From DATKZS01 sp035527835 [NCBI: bacterium] (GTDB lineage: Bacteria > RBG-13-61-14): 30,552 bases of DNA. The stretch lies in NCBI GenBank assembly GCA_035527835.1, contig DATKZS010000050.1, forward strand, positions 1 to 30,552, read 5' to 3'. Numbering within the stretch: position 1 is the stretch's first letter; each line of letters starts with the position of its first letter. Made by a program: the position numbers and the translations under genes. Below are positions 7,498-15,025 of this stretch, piece by piece. The notes below the pieces were generated by a model. That model had not been told where the DNA came from. It made no database searches and saw nothing but the letters and a program-made list of their open reading frames with translations.

Positions 7498-8645
7498 GGC
7501 GGCGGCTTGGGGTTTTCGGACTTGGTTTTCAAGATAATGCGCTGCAGGGCCTGGCCCGCCGCGTTGAGTATGGTCTGCAGCGGGCTCAGCTTCACGTCCA
7601 CCCCCTGCTCGTGCCCCATGTCGCCGTAGAGGATGGCCGCGGTCTTGCCCGAGACCATGATGGGGATGAGGAGCGCGGTCTTGGGCCGCGAGGGCCCGAG
7701 CGCCGCCAGGAAGCGGCGGTTGATGGGCGAGTCCGGGATCGGGCCCAGGTAATAGGCCCCGGTTTCGAGCACGGTTTTGAACACGCTGCGGCGGTTCAGC
7801 GGCAGCATGATGGCGAGCGCGGTCCGCGAGTTCACCGCCTGCCCCGCGCCGTCCCAGCCGAACAGCATGTCGCCGTTCACCACGAACAGGAGCGCCCGCG
7901 AGAAGGTCATGGACGCGAAGTCCAGGATGGTGCGCGCGATCTGGTTGCGGTTGGTTGCCTGCTGCAGGTCCTGGAGCTTGTGCGGCAGCAGGTACTCCGG
8001 ATGGCCGGTCCGGCCCACCCGGTCCCAGAAATCGTCCAGCGACCGCGGAGCGCCTTCCTGCGCCGTGATGCTCTGCGGGTCCGGCAGCAGCGGCTCGGCC
8101 TTCCCGGCCTCCGCTTTCTTCTTCCGGGGCTCCCGCCGCGCCGCCGCCTGCTGCTCCAGCCAGCGGTCGAGGTTCACGAACCGCGCTTCCCGCTTCACCG
8201 CGTAATATTTCTCCAGCGCCCACAGCAGGTCCAGCTCCAGCGCGATCAGCGGCAGGATCTTGAGCGTGGTGATCTCCGAGAGCGCGTTCATCGCGCTTTC
8301 CCGGAACGGGTCCAGCATCGCGACCTCCAGACCGCCCTCCCGGGCCCGCAGCGGGACCAGCTTGTGCCGGTCCGCGACCTCCCTTGAAACCAGAGCCACC
8401 ACCTCCGCCGCGATCTCGTTCAGGTCGCTCCGCGAAATCGAGTCAACCTTGTACTTTTCCTCCAACAACCGGCGCAGCTTCTCCTCCGTGATGAACCCGA
8501 GCTCCAGGAGGTTGGTCCCCAGCCGGCCCCCGAACAGGACCTGGCACTGCACCGCCTGGTCGAGCTGCGCCGGCGTGATGATCTTCTGCCGGATCAGGTA
8601 ACTCCCCAGCCGGTCGTCCTGGTCTTTCACTGGTTTCTGCGCCAT
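7494..8645 (-). CDS. MshEN (GspE N-terminal, c-di-GMP-type) domain protein with C-terminal GAF-like region
   Basis: The 383-residue protein opens with two tandem 24-residue MshEN motifs: RLGSYLIRQKI... (12-35) and RLGTNLLELGF... (41-64), separated by exactly five residues as in MshEN domains known to bind cyclic di-GMP. Deviations are Lys for Gly at position 10 of motif one and Lys for the final Gln of motif two. A charged linker (about 150-200) leads to an alpha/beta region (about 235-375) that looks GAF-like. No Walker motifs are present, so it is not a secretion ATPase. It is coupled to the SGNH hydrolase gene, suggesting second-messenger control of that enzyme or of a surface process. The ATG at 8645 is preferred to a TTG nine bases upstream; no clear Shine-Dalgarno is visible. 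Confidence 0.8.
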   Translation of the reverse strand: MAQKPVKDQDDRLGSYLIRQKIITPAQLDQAVQCQVLFGGRLGTNLLELGFITEEKLRRLLEEKYKVDSISRSDLNEIAAEVVALVSREVADRHKLVPLRAREGGLEVAMLDPFRESAMNALSEITTLKILPLIALELDLLWALEKYYAVKREARFVNLDRWLEQQAAARREPRKKKAEAGKAEPLLPDPQSITAQEGAPRSLDDFWDRVGRTGHPEYLLPHKLQDLQQATNRNQIARTILDFASMTFSRALLFVVNGDMLFGWDGAGQAVNSRTALAIMLPLNRRSVFKTVLETGAYYLGPIPDSPINRRFLAALGPSRPKTALLIPIMVSGKTAAILYGDMGHEQGVDVKLSPLQTILNAAGQALQRIILKTKSENPKPPP

Positions 8646-8717
8646 GCTGAACAAAGATTATCCGAGAATGTGAGCAAGATCAAGAATGCGGCCCGGCCGC
8701 CGCCGCCGGCCCCGGCG

Positions 8718-8747
8718 TTGACACGGGCCTCGGCCGCTCCTTATAAT
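8718..8747 (+). promoter_or_regulatory. Near-consensus sigma70 promoter of the transporter gene
   Basis: Perfect TTGACA (8718-8723) and perfect TATAAT (8742-8747) are separated by 18 nt in otherwise very GC-rich sequence. The predicted start near 8754 leaves a leader of about 35 nt. Confidence 0.7.
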
Positions 8748-8788
8748 CGCGGACAGGGACGGCGACCCGCGCCGCCCCGGCGTTTGAC

Positions 8789-10300
8789 ATGTCGAGATCA
8801 ATGTTAAAGAGCCGGGAATTCTGGGGCCTGGCCACGGGCGCCGGGTTCTTTCTGGCCCTGGTGCTCTCGCCCCCGCTCGCCGGACTCACCCGGCCCGCCC
8901 AGAACGCCGCCGCCGTGGCCGCGCTCATGGCCTGCTTCTGGATCGGAGAGGTCATCCCCATCTACGCCACCGCCCTGTTCCCCATCGTCCTCTTCCCCCT
9001 GCTCGGCGTGCTCGACGCCAAGGCCGTGACCGCGCCCTACGCCGACCAAGTAGTCTTCCTGATGATGGGCGGCTTCATGCTGGCCGAGGCCATGGGAAGA
9101 TGGGGACTCCACCGCCGCATCGCGCTGCACGCCATCCGCGCCTCCGGAAGCACGCCGTCCGCCGTGATCCTGGGCTTCATGGCCGCCACCGGGTTCCTGT
9201 CCATGTGGATGTCCAACTCCGCCACCGCCGTCATGATGCTCCCCATCGCCGTCTCCGTGGCCCGCCGGCTGCAGGGAGCGGCCACTCCGGAGGACATGAA
9301 GCCCGACGCCTTCAGCGCCGCCCTCATGCTCGCCATCGCATACTCCGCCAGCATCGGCGGCGTCGCCACCCTGGTGGGCACGCCGCCCAACGCCATCCTC
9401 GCCGGGCAGGTCAAGACCATCTTCCCTCAGGCCCCCGAAATTTTCTTCGACCAGTGGATGCGCCTGGGCCTCCCCGTCGCCGTGGCCATGATCGCCATCG
9501 CCTGGCTCATGCTCACCCGCGTCATCTTCCCGCTGCACCAGCAAAAGCTCAACATCAGCCGCGGCCTCATCTTCGATGAATTGATAGACCTGGGGCCGAT
9601 GACCCGCGGCGAAAAGACCGTGCTCGCCGTCTTCACCGTCACCGCGTGCCTCTGGATCTTCCGCCAGCTCTGGTCCCGATGGCTGCCCGCCGCCGCGTCC
9701 GTGCATGACTCCACCATCGCCGTCGCCGCCGCCCTCGCCCTCTTCCTCATCCCGGTGGACCTGGAAAAACGCGAGTTCGCCCTCGACTGGAATTCCGCGC
9801 GCCGCATTCCCTGGGGCGTCCTCATCCTCTTCGGCGGTGGCTTCGCGCTCGCCGCCGGGCTCCAGCAAAGCGGCTTCGCCCAGTGGGCCGCGTCGCACCT
9901 CGCGTCCCTCCATCACCTGCCCATACTGGCCATCATCATCATCGTCTGCCTGCTCATGACCTTCCTCACCGAGGTCACCTCCAACACCGCCGTCGCCACC
10001 ATGATGATGCCCATCATGGCCTCAACCGCCGTGGCCCTCCAGGTCCATCCCTTCATGCTCATGATGCCCGCCGCCATCTCCGCGTCCTGCGCCTTCATGC
10101 TCCCCGCCGGCACCCCGCCCAACGCCATCGTCTTCGGCTCCGGACTCATCCGCCTGCCCCAGATGGCGCGCGCCGGCATCTGGCTCAACCTCATCGGCGT
10201 CATCGTCATCTCCCTGACCGTCTACTTCCTGGCCGGAATCGCGTTCCACGTGGACATCTCAACCCTCCCCGCCTGGGCCGTCCTGGACGGGGTAAAATAG
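8789..10300 (+). CDS. SLC13/DASS-family anion (di/tricarboxylate) transporter
   Basis: The 503-residue polytopic inner-membrane protein shows the inverted-repeat signature of the divalent anion:sodium symporter family: MWMSNSATAVMMLP (Ser-Asn-Ser at 142-144) and GTPPNAIL (197) in the first half, TEVTSNTAVATMMMP (Ser-Asn-Thr near 398) and AGTPPNAIVFG (441) in the second. These loops bind the carboxylate substrate and sodium in characterised members such as VcINDY. Likely substrates are succinate, malate, fumarate or related anions, but sulfate-like anions cannot be excluded. The gene has its own strong promoter. No clear Shine-Dalgarno precedes ATG 8789; an alternative ATG lies at 8801. It is followed by a dyad and the cyclophilin-like gene. 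Confidence 0.92.
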   Translation: MSRSMLKSREFWGLATGAGFFLALVLSPPLAGLTRPAQNAAAVAALMACFWIGEVIPIYATALFPIVLFPLLGVLDAKAVTAPYADQVVFLMMGGFMLAEAMGRWGLHRRIALHAIRASGSTPSAVILGFMAATGFLSMWMSNSATAVMMLPIAVSVARRLQGAATPEDMKPDAFSAALMLAIAYSASIGGVATLVGTPPNAILAGQVKTIFPQAPEIFFDQWMRLGLPVAVAMIAIAWLMLTRVIFPLHQQKLNISRGLIFDELIDLGPMTRGEKTVLAVFTVTACLWIFRQLWSRWLPAAASVHDSTIAVAAALALFLIPVDLEKREFALDWNSARRIPWGVLILFGGGFALAAGLQQSGFAQWAASHLASLHHLPILAIIIIVCLLMTFLTEVTSNTAVATMMMPIMASTAVALQVHPFMLMMPAAISASCAFMLPAGTPPNAIVFGSGLIRLPQMARAGIWLNLIGVIVISLTVYFLAGIAFHVDISTLPAWAVLDGVK

Positions 10301-10310
10301 AAGAAATTGT

Positions 10311-10381
10311 CAACAGGGATATACAGGATTTTCAGGATTAAAAAAAAGAAATTATCCTGAATATCCTGAACATCCCTGTTA
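10311..10381. repeat. Intergenic dyad element, ACAGGATT family variant
   Basis: The left arm (10311-10340, AACAGGGATATACAGGATTT) and right arm (10353-10381, ATCCTGAATATCCTGAACAT) pair across an A-rich spacer. Arms consist of ACAGGNT-type units. It sits between the transporter and the cyclophilin-like gene and could act as an attenuating hairpin. Confidence 0.8.
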
Positions 10382-10406
10382 ATATTCTTATTGATCGGAG
10401 GAACTA

Positions 10407-10784
10407 ATGGGCAAGAAGATAAAAATCACTTGTGGCTCCGTGGCCCTGGCCGCCGAGCTCAACGACACCGCCACCGCCCGCGCCGTGGCCGAGGCGCTGC
10501 CCATCACCGGCTCCGTGAACCGCTGGGGCGAGGAGGTGTACTTCGACATCCCCGTCAAAATGAAGCTCGAGCCCGGCGCCCGCGCCGACGTCGAAGTGGG
10601 CGAGATCGGCTACTGGCCCGCCGGAGCGGCCTTCTGCGTCTTCTTCGGACCCACCCCCATGTCCAAGTCCGAAAAGCCCCGCGCCGCGTCCCCCGTCACC
10701 ATCATCGGCAAAGTTACAGGTGACGCCCAAAAGCTCTCCTCCACCCGCGACGGAGAAAAAATCGTCATCAGCGCGGATGAATGA
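10407..10784 (+). CDS. Cyclophilin-like-fold protein (TM1367/DUF369-type)
   Basis: The 125-residue protein matches small cyclophilin-like-fold proteins of unknown function: a first strand KKIKITCGSVALAAELND, the helix TATARAVAEALPI, then the conserved RWGEEVYFDIPV, EVGEIGYWPAGAAFCVFFGPTP and a closing VTIIGKVTGD. These proteins share the cyclophilin fold but usually not its prolyl-isomerase residues, and their physiological role is unclear. A CGGAGGA ribosome site precedes the ATG. It is downstream of the transporter gene, separated by a dyad element. Confidence 0.8.
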   Translation: MGKKIKITCGSVALAAELNDTATARAVAEALPITGSVNRWGEEVYFDIPVKMKLEPGARADVEVGEIGYWPAGAAFCVFFGPTPMSKSEKPRAASPVTIIGKVTGDAQKLSSTRDGEKIVISADE

Positions 10785-10834
10785 ATCTGCTCTATGAATT
10801 GAGGCGTTAAACCAGATCGTCGGCCAATTGATTT

Positions 10835-10880
10835 CGCACAGTCACTCATGCCGCGAGGCGGCACCCTAAGTTTATGAAAA
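10835..10880 (+). repeat. 46-bp dispersed repeat, copy 2
   Basis: This is the same 46-bp sequence as at 5108-5153, in the same orientation, with two substitutions. It lies 50 bp after the stop of the cyclophilin-like gene and directly before a hairpin element, as copy 1 does after rpiB. Confidence 0.85.
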
Positions 10881-10884
10881 TTGC

Positions 10885-10944
10885 GGTAGGACAGACATTC
10901 TTGTCTGTCCGCCGCCATGGACAGGCAGGAATGCCTGTCCTACC
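10885..10944. repeat. Double-hairpin GTAGG element
   Basis: Two 9-bp hairpins, GGACAGACA/TGTCTGTCC with loop TTCT and GGACAGGCA/TGCCTGTCC with loop GGAA, lie in tandem. The outer ends GGTAGG and CCTACC also pair, so the whole 60 bp can form one larger cruciform. A one-hairpin relative (GTAGGCGGGACA on the minus strand) is at 17811-17835. Confidence 0.85.
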
Positions 10945-10960
10945 ACCTATTTTCAGGACA

Positions 10961-11028
10961 GAGGCACAGAGAACACGGAGAAGAAATTATCTCTTTGTTT
11001 TTTCTCTGTGCTCTCCGTGCCTCTGTGC
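10961..11028. repeat. Intergenic dyad element, GAGGCACAGAG family
   Basis: The left arm (10961-10984, GAGGCACAGAGAACACGGAG) and right arm (11002-11028, CTCTCCGTGCCTCTGTGC) are imperfect inverted copies made of CACAGAG-type units around a T-rich spacer. It lies 34 bp downstream of the ArsA-family gene's stop codon. Confidence 0.8.
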
Positions 11029-11062
11029 GAATCAACCCCTCTGCTGAACACTGACTTTCAAC

Positions 11063-12238
11063 TCACTGCCTGGCGCCTTCCTGGTTCGAGAATTCGAGGG
11101 TAAGGACTCCGGAGTCGGCGTTGGCGCGGGTGATTGACGATTGGGCCAGGCTGTCGGGGAGCGTGATCATGCGGACCATGCTCCCGGCCTTGATCATGAC
11201 GTGCGCGCCCTGCTGCTTCACGGCGATCTTGGCCTTTTCCACGAGCGGCATGGGCACGCGGAGCACGCGGCCGCCCTTTACGCGGGCGAACTCGAACTTC
11301 ATGGGCTCGCTGAGCAGCGCGGCGGGGTCGCGTTTTTCATAAAGGTCGCGGCCGAGCGCGAGCAGCGCTTGGGGCCCCATGACTTCTTCCCGGGCCAGCA
11401 TGGCCGTGATGATGTCGGGTCCGGGGAAGGAGCGCTCGATCTCGGCGCGGCGCTCTTGCTGGGCCTCATAGTGGCGGGCGAAAAATCCCTGCGCGGCCGG
11501 CAAGGGCAGCGTCTTGTTCACGATCACCGCGTCCACCGGGAGCGCGAACAGGCACAGGTAAGTATAGAGGCGGCGGGTCTCGGCCAGCGAGAGCGCGTCC
11601 GGGTTCATGACCAGGCGGACGGAGGTCACGGCGGGATCAATGAGCAGGCGGCGGATACGGTCGGCCTGGTCCGCGAGCGGCGCCAGCAGATCGAGCGCCT
11701 CCTCCCGAGGCAGCGGGACCTCGACCCGGCGCTGGAACGGACGGAGCAGACCCACCACCGCGCGCTGGAGCTTCAAGAACCGGTGGATGCGGCCGGGCGC
11801 GGAGTCGGCGAAGCCCAGCATCCGCATGGTGTCGGCCGTGGGGCCGCAGTCCACCGCCACCAGGTCATAGTCGCCGCTTGACGCCGCGTCCAGCACGGAA
11901 GAGAGCGAGAAGAATTCGGCCACGCCGGGGAGCAGCACCGCCTCCTCCTCCATCAGGGTGTGGAAGCCGAAGTACTGCAGCAGCTCGGAGAGGTAGTCCT
12001 TGAGCCCGCCCCACACCGAGGCGAGCTCCTTTACCACGTCCACCTCGCGCGCCCACAGGTTCTGGGCCACTTGCCAGGTGTCGCCGCCCTTGCCGCCGAG
12101 CACGTCGGAGAGGTTGTGGGCGAGGTCGGTGCTGACGAGCAGGGTGCGCAGCCCGCGCTCGGCGGCCAGGAGCGATGTGGCCGCTGAGATGGTGGTCTTG
12201 CCCACGCCGCCCTTGCCGGAAAACAGGATGAGGCGCAT
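11063..12238 (-). CDS. ArsA/Get3-family ATPase
   Basis: The 391-residue cytosolic ATPase begins with the deviant Walker A motif SGKGGVGKTT (7-16), then the switch I segment STDLAHNLSDVLGG and the switch II segment VDCGPTADTMRMLGF, as in ArsA and Get3. A helical insert follows, and the last roughly 75 residues look like the HSP20-like ArsA C-terminal domain. I see no CxxC pair and no arsenite-binding cysteine pattern, and no arsenic genes are nearby, so arsenite pumping is unlikely. Bacterial members of this type have no settled role; Get3 relatives deliver hydrophobic proteins to membranes. It lies 3 nt after the GbsR-type regulator gene and opposite a membrane-protein operon. Confidence 0.88.
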   Translation of the reverse strand: MRLILFSGKGGVGKTTISAATSLLAAERGLRTLLVSTDLAHNLSDVLGGKGGDTWQVAQNLWAREVDVVKELASVWGGLKDYLSELLQYFGFHTLMEEEAVLLPGVAEFFSLSSVLDAASSGDYDLVAVDCGPTADTMRMLGFADSAPGRIHRFLKLQRAVVGLLRPFQRRVEVPLPREEALDLLAPLADQADRIRRLLIDPAVTSVRLVMNPDALSLAETRRLYTYLCLFALPVDAVIVNKTLPLPAAQGFFARHYEAQQERRAEIERSFPGPDIITAMLAREEVMGPQALLALGRDLYEKRDPAALLSEPMKFEFARVKGGRVLRVPMPLVEKAKIAVKQQGAHVMIKAGSMVRMITLPDSLAQSSITRANADSGVLTLEFSNQEGARQ

Positions 12239-12241
12239 GGG

Positions 12242-12742
12242 CTATTCCACCGGGATCTCGCGGACCGCCTCCGCGGTTGTGCTGCGCCCGGCCAATAGTC
12301 CAGAAAGCACCGTCTCCGCGGCCCCGAACAGTTCCTCCGCCTGCTTAAGCCGCCCGGCCACGGCTGGGTCCTTGCCGCCCTCCGTGCCCACTGATCGGAG
12401 GACGTCCATCAGCCTTTTCACGTCGCGTTGGAACACACTCTCGAACGCCGCGCGCACCGCGAGCCAAAGGTCGTCAATAAACTCGTAATAATCGCGCCGG
12501 TCGTTGCGCACCGGGACCTTTTTTACCACCTGCCACCGCTCAAGGAAGCGGATGTTGGTGCTGACCGAGGGCTTGCTCACGCCCAGCCGCTCACTCATCT
12601 CGCCGATGGACAGCGGACCGGGTTCCAGGAACAAGAGGGCGGCAAGCTCCCCGGCGATCCGGGTCAGGCCATAGTTTTCGGCCAGGAACCCGGCCTCTTT
12701 GATGAGGTTTTCGTTAACTGCCGTTATTTGGGGTTTTTCCAT
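12242..12742 (-). CDS. GbsR/MarR-family transcriptional regulator
   Basis: The 166-residue protein matches the GbsR branch of winged-helix regulators: an N-terminal helix ending YGLTRIAGELAALLFLEPG, the recognition-helix region LSIGEMSERLGVSKPSVSTNIRFLERWQVVKKV (about 44-76), the wing NDRRDYYEF and a C-terminal helical dimerisation region. It is the first gene of a two-gene operon with the ArsA-family ATPase. The upstream region is shared with the divergent membrane operon and holds an 18-bp palindrome inside that operon's promoter, a probable binding site. A weak GGTGG ribosome site precedes the ATG. The inducer is unknown. Confidence 0.87.
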   Translation of the reverse strand: MEKPQITAVNENLIKEAGFLAENYGLTRIAGELAALLFLEPGPLSIGEMSERLGVSKPSVSTNIRFLERWQVVKKVPVRNDRRDYYEFIDDLWLAVRAAFESVFQRDVKRLMDVLRSVGTEGGKDPAVAGRLKQAEELFGAAETVLSGLLAGRSTTAEAVREIPVE

Positions 12743-12800
12743 GGAGGCACCACCATTTCTGCAACTAATCGTTTTAATTTGTCATTTTTATCTATTGGCC

Positions 12801-12829
12801 ATAATAGCAGATTCGGTCGTCTTTGTCAA
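12801..12829 (-). promoter_or_regulatory. Promoter of the gbsR-like/arsA-like operon
   Basis: On the minus strand, perfect TTGACA (12829-12824) is followed by 17 nt and TATTAT (12806-12801). Transcription would start near 12794, giving a leader of about 50 nt. It lies in an AT-rich divergent region. Confidence 0.72.
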
Positions 12830-12854
12830 TAAGAAAATTATTTACATTTTTAAC

Positions 12855-12883
12855 TTGACAAACGTAGTTAACTATGTTAAGTT
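12855..12883 (+). promoter_or_regulatory. Promoter with embedded operator palindrome for the membrane operon
   Basis: TTGACA (12855-12860) is followed by 17 nt and a weak -10 candidate TAAGTT (12878-12883). An 18-bp palindrome, AACGTAGTTAACTATGTT (12861-12878), has one mismatched pair and fills essentially the whole spacer. A protein bound there would block polymerase. The obvious candidate is the divergent GbsR-type regulator. Confidence 0.62.
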
Positions 12884-12923
12884 TGTAATTAACGATATGA
12901 ACAATAAAGAAGGAGGTTCGACC

Positions 12924-13565
12924 ATGATGGCGTCTTTAATACCGATGGCACTGGTGGTCCTGATCGCCTTGATCGGTCTCGTCCTGATTATCGCCGTGGT
13001 CCGGGGCGAGCGCACCCAGGTGCTGGTCGTGGCGGGCGGCGGCGCGCGGCCGGGCCTATTGGAGCGCTGGGTCCCGGCTGGCGGCCGGTCAGCGCCCGGA
13101 CCCTGCCATCGCGCGTACCTGGATCTGATGGACACGGTGGAGACGGTGTTGATCCGGCTGGCCCTGCTGCCCCGCAACAACCCGCTCAGTCGGACCATCG
13201 AGGAGAAGGCGGTGAAGCTGGCGCGGATCAGCTCGCGCCAGATGGAATGGGCCGCTGACCTTAACCAGGCGCTTAAGTCGCTGGGCGATGACGGCGGGCC
13301 CGGGCCGGGAGCCGCGGCGCTGGCCAGGGAATACCGGGAGCAGCTCGACGGCCTGGCGCTACGGCTCGCGGCCACCGACCGGACGATGCGGCGCCTGCTC
13401 CTCAAGATTGACGCGGTTTACGGCGCGGCCGGGACCGGCATGGACGAGTCCGGCGCGATCATGGAGGAGATGGCCGGGTGCATCGGGGCCCTGGAGGAAG
13501 TCCAGGCGGAAATTCACTACAGCCGCCGCGCGATGGCCGCGGCGGGAAAGGAGATGAGGCTATGA
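12924..13565 (+). CDS. Single-span membrane protein with helical cytosolic domain (operon gene 1)
   Basis: The 213-residue protein is not recognised. It has one N-terminal membrane helix (about residues 3-26), a Gly/Pro-rich linker, then a mostly helical domain (about 65-213) with regularly spaced Leu, Ile and Arg that could form a bundle or coiled coil. The ATG at 12924 follows AGGAGG by 7 nt, the best ribosome site in the region; an upstream in-frame start would sit inside the promoter. It is the first gene of a four-gene operon and overlaps gene 2 by ATGA. The last roughly 20 codons are echoed in degraded form at 14272-14335. Confidence 0.75.
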   Translation: MMASLIPMALVVLIALIGLVLIIAVVRGERTQVLVVAGGGARPGLLERWVPAGGRSAPGPCHRAYLDLMDTVETVLIRLALLPRNNPLSRTIEEKAVKLARISSRQMEWAADLNQALKSLGDDGGPGPGAAALAREYREQLDGLALRLAATDRTMRRLLLKIDAVYGAAGTGMDESGAIMEEMAGCIGALEEVQAEIHYSRRAMAAAGKEMRL

Positions 13566-14245
13566 ACGCGGCAATAAGGTTGGAACCAGGAGAGGCAAGC
13601 CATGGGGAGAACGAGGCGCCGGATCGTGGAGCCATAACGTCTCCCGGGGAAGTGGTAAGCCGGCAGAAAAAACTCATCATGAGAATCAAGGAGCGGGACG
13701 GTGACATCGCGCTCACCGCGGGCATGGCGGCGGTTTCCCTGCTGCTCCTCGCCCTGTTCGGGGCGTGCGCGGGGAGCGTTTATGGCCTCAAAGGCATTAT
13801 CTGCGGCCTGGCAGGGTTGCCTCTGATGGTAGGGGCCGCGGTGTTCCTGTTCATGCCGCTGCTTTATTTCATGAATTTTTACTACGGTGGCATCCGGCCG
13901 GCGCTGGCGCTGGCGCTGCTTGCTGGGAGCATTTTTTCCGCTGGTGTGGTTCTGGCCGGGTTCGTCCCTGCAGTATTGCTGGTCAACGTGGTCATGTCAA
14001 AGCACCATTCAAGTTTGTCCTTAATCGTTCCGATTCTCGGAGCAGCCTGGGGTTATGGGCTGGGGCTTTACTTCCGTGGCGCTACGTTGATGGAGGGAAA
14101 AACCCTGGCCTCATCTCGGGTCTTGGAGATCATGGGAGGAGCCGTGGTTTTTCTTATCCTGCTGATTTTAAGCGGCGTGTACTTGCAGAGGTTGGATCCA
14201 CCAGTCATCGAACTGATCCTCAATTTTTTTGCCAGTGTGCATTAG
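13562..14245 (+). CDS. Polytopic membrane protein, Yip1-like (operon gene 2)
   Basis: The 227-residue protein has a roughly 55-residue charged N-terminal region ending LIMRIKERDGDIALT, then about six hydrophobic segments. The block AVSLLLLALFGACAGS...LPLMVGAAVFLFMPLLYFMNFYYGG, followed by VVLAGFVPAVLL, resembles a group of bacterial Yip1-like membrane proteins often named only as hypothetical; I hold this loosely. It is clearly paralogous to the next gene. Its Shine-Dalgarno (AAGGAGATGAGG) lies inside the 3' end of gene 1, and the two genes overlap by ATGA. Confidence 0.75.
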   Translation: MNAAIRLEPGEASHGENEAPDRGAITSPGEVVSRQKKLIMRIKERDGDIALTAGMAAVSLLLLALFGACAGSVYGLKGIICGLAGLPLMVGAAVFLFMPLLYFMNFYYGGIRPALALALLAGSIFSAGVVLAGFVPAVLLVNVVMSKHHSSLSLIVPILGAAWGYGLGLYFRGATLMEGKTLASSRVLEIMGGAVVFLILLILSGVYLQRLDPPVIELILNFFASVH

Positions 14246-14271
14246 GTCGAAAAGTTCTGCAGGGTAGCGGG

Positions 14272-14335
14272 GCAGTCAAGGGGGAGATTCAATGCCGCCG
14301 CGATAACCGCGGCGGGAAAGGAGATAAGGTCATGA
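14272..14335 (+). pseudogene. Relic of the 3' end of operon gene 1, carrying the ribosome site of gene 3
   Basis: This segment between operon genes 2 and 3 aligns with the last roughly 22 codons of gene 1 (13502-13565). The stretch CCGCGGCGGGAAAGGAGAT is identical in both, both run on into an ATG that overlaps a TGA, and the upstream GTC-AAG-GGG-GAG-ATT matches GTC-CAG-GCG-GAA-ATT (protein VKGEI versus VQAEI), with a small deletion between. It is a leftover of the duplication that made genes 2 and 3, and it still provides gene 3's Shine-Dalgarno. Confidence 0.75.
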
Positions 14336-15012
14336 ATACGACGAGTGTGAATGGGGCCTTGCCGGCCGGCGGTACAGGGGATCTTGCGGAAGAGCGGGGG
14401 ACGATTGCGCTTCTGGATGCGACGCTGCGCCGACGCGACACGGTTTTCCGGCAGATCGAGCAGCATCCGGAGGACGTGGGGCTGGTGGCGCGGATGGCGG
14501 CGGTATCCGCCTTGTTCGTGGCGCTGTTCGGGGCGAGCCTGGGCGTGGGAAAAAGCCTGGGGGCGGTGGGGGCCGGCGCGGTGGGGATGCCGCTTTTACT
14601 GGCAGGGGCCATCCTGGTAACGTTCCCGCTGCTGTACGTTTTCCTGGTCTATTACGGCTCGCGGATGCATTTCACGCAGGCGCTGGGGGTGGTGCTGGTC
14701 AGCATCCTTTCCGGCAGCATTATCATGGCGGGGTTTGTGCCGGTGGTCCTGGTCTTCAACGCGGCGCTCTCGAACAAGGCCCTGATCACGTTTCTCTACC
14801 TCTTGATCCTGGGTAACGCCGGGTTCCACGGGCTGATGGCATTTTTCAAGGGGGTGATGTTCCTGGAGGGCGGGAAATTATCTAACCTGCGTTTCATGAT
14901 CTTGATGGCGTGGTCCAGCATCTACTTCGTGGTCTTCATCTGCATTGCCCAGTTGTTGGGCCGGTCGTTGGGATTTTTGGAGCATCCCCTGGCGAATGTG
15001 TTCCGGTTTTAA
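14332..15012 (+). CDS. Polytopic membrane protein, Yip1-like paralogue (operon gene 3)
   Basis: The 226-residue protein is a paralogue of operon gene 2: the two have nearly the same length, the same soluble N-terminus (about 55 residues) and matching membrane blocks (MAAVSALFVALFGASLG, GMPLLLAGAILVTFPLLYVF, IIMAGFVPVVLVFNAAL). The second half diverges more. About six membrane segments are expected. The start follows GGAGATAAGG, within the relic of gene 1's 3' end. Function is unknown; two similar subunits in one operon could form a hetero-oligomeric membrane complex. Confidence 0.78.
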   Translation: MNTTSVNGALPAGGTGDLAEERGTIALLDATLRRRDTVFRQIEQHPEDVGLVARMAAVSALFVALFGASLGVGKSLGAVGAGAVGMPLLLAGAILVTFPLLYVFLVYYGSRMHFTQALGVVLVSILSGSIIMAGFVPVVLVFNAALSNKALITFLYLLILGNAGFHGLMAFFKGVMFLEGGKLSNLRFMILMAWSSIYFVVFICIAQLLGRSLGFLEHPLANVFRF

Positions 15013-15025
15013 AAAGGAGGGTGTC

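Larger units (their letters stand above)
10785..11062. other. 278-bp intergenic region packed with repeats
   Basis: This gap between two convergent genes holds no credible gene. In order it carries about 50 bp of plain sequence, the second 46-bp repeat (10835-10880), a double-hairpin GTAGG element (10885-10944) and a dyad of the GAGGCACAGAG family (10961-11028). The strong folding potential on both strands would suit bidirectional termination. Confidence 0.75.

Noticed and set aside
7498-8223. N-terminal extension of the SGNH hydrolase frame to 640 residues
   Set aside because: The extra part is Arg/Gly/Ala-rich shadow sequence opposite real codons of the MshEN gene; ATG 7497 with the ATGA overlap and a proper membrane anchor is the natural start.
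11063-12238. Arsenite efflux ATPase role for the ArsA-family protein
   Set aside because: No metalloid-binding cysteine pattern and no arsB, arsC or arsR nearby; family membership alone does not support arsenic resistance.
12699-12923. Upstream extension of operon gene 1
   Set aside because: It would run through both promoters and the palindrome; the AGGAGG site at 12911-12916 fits ATG 12924.
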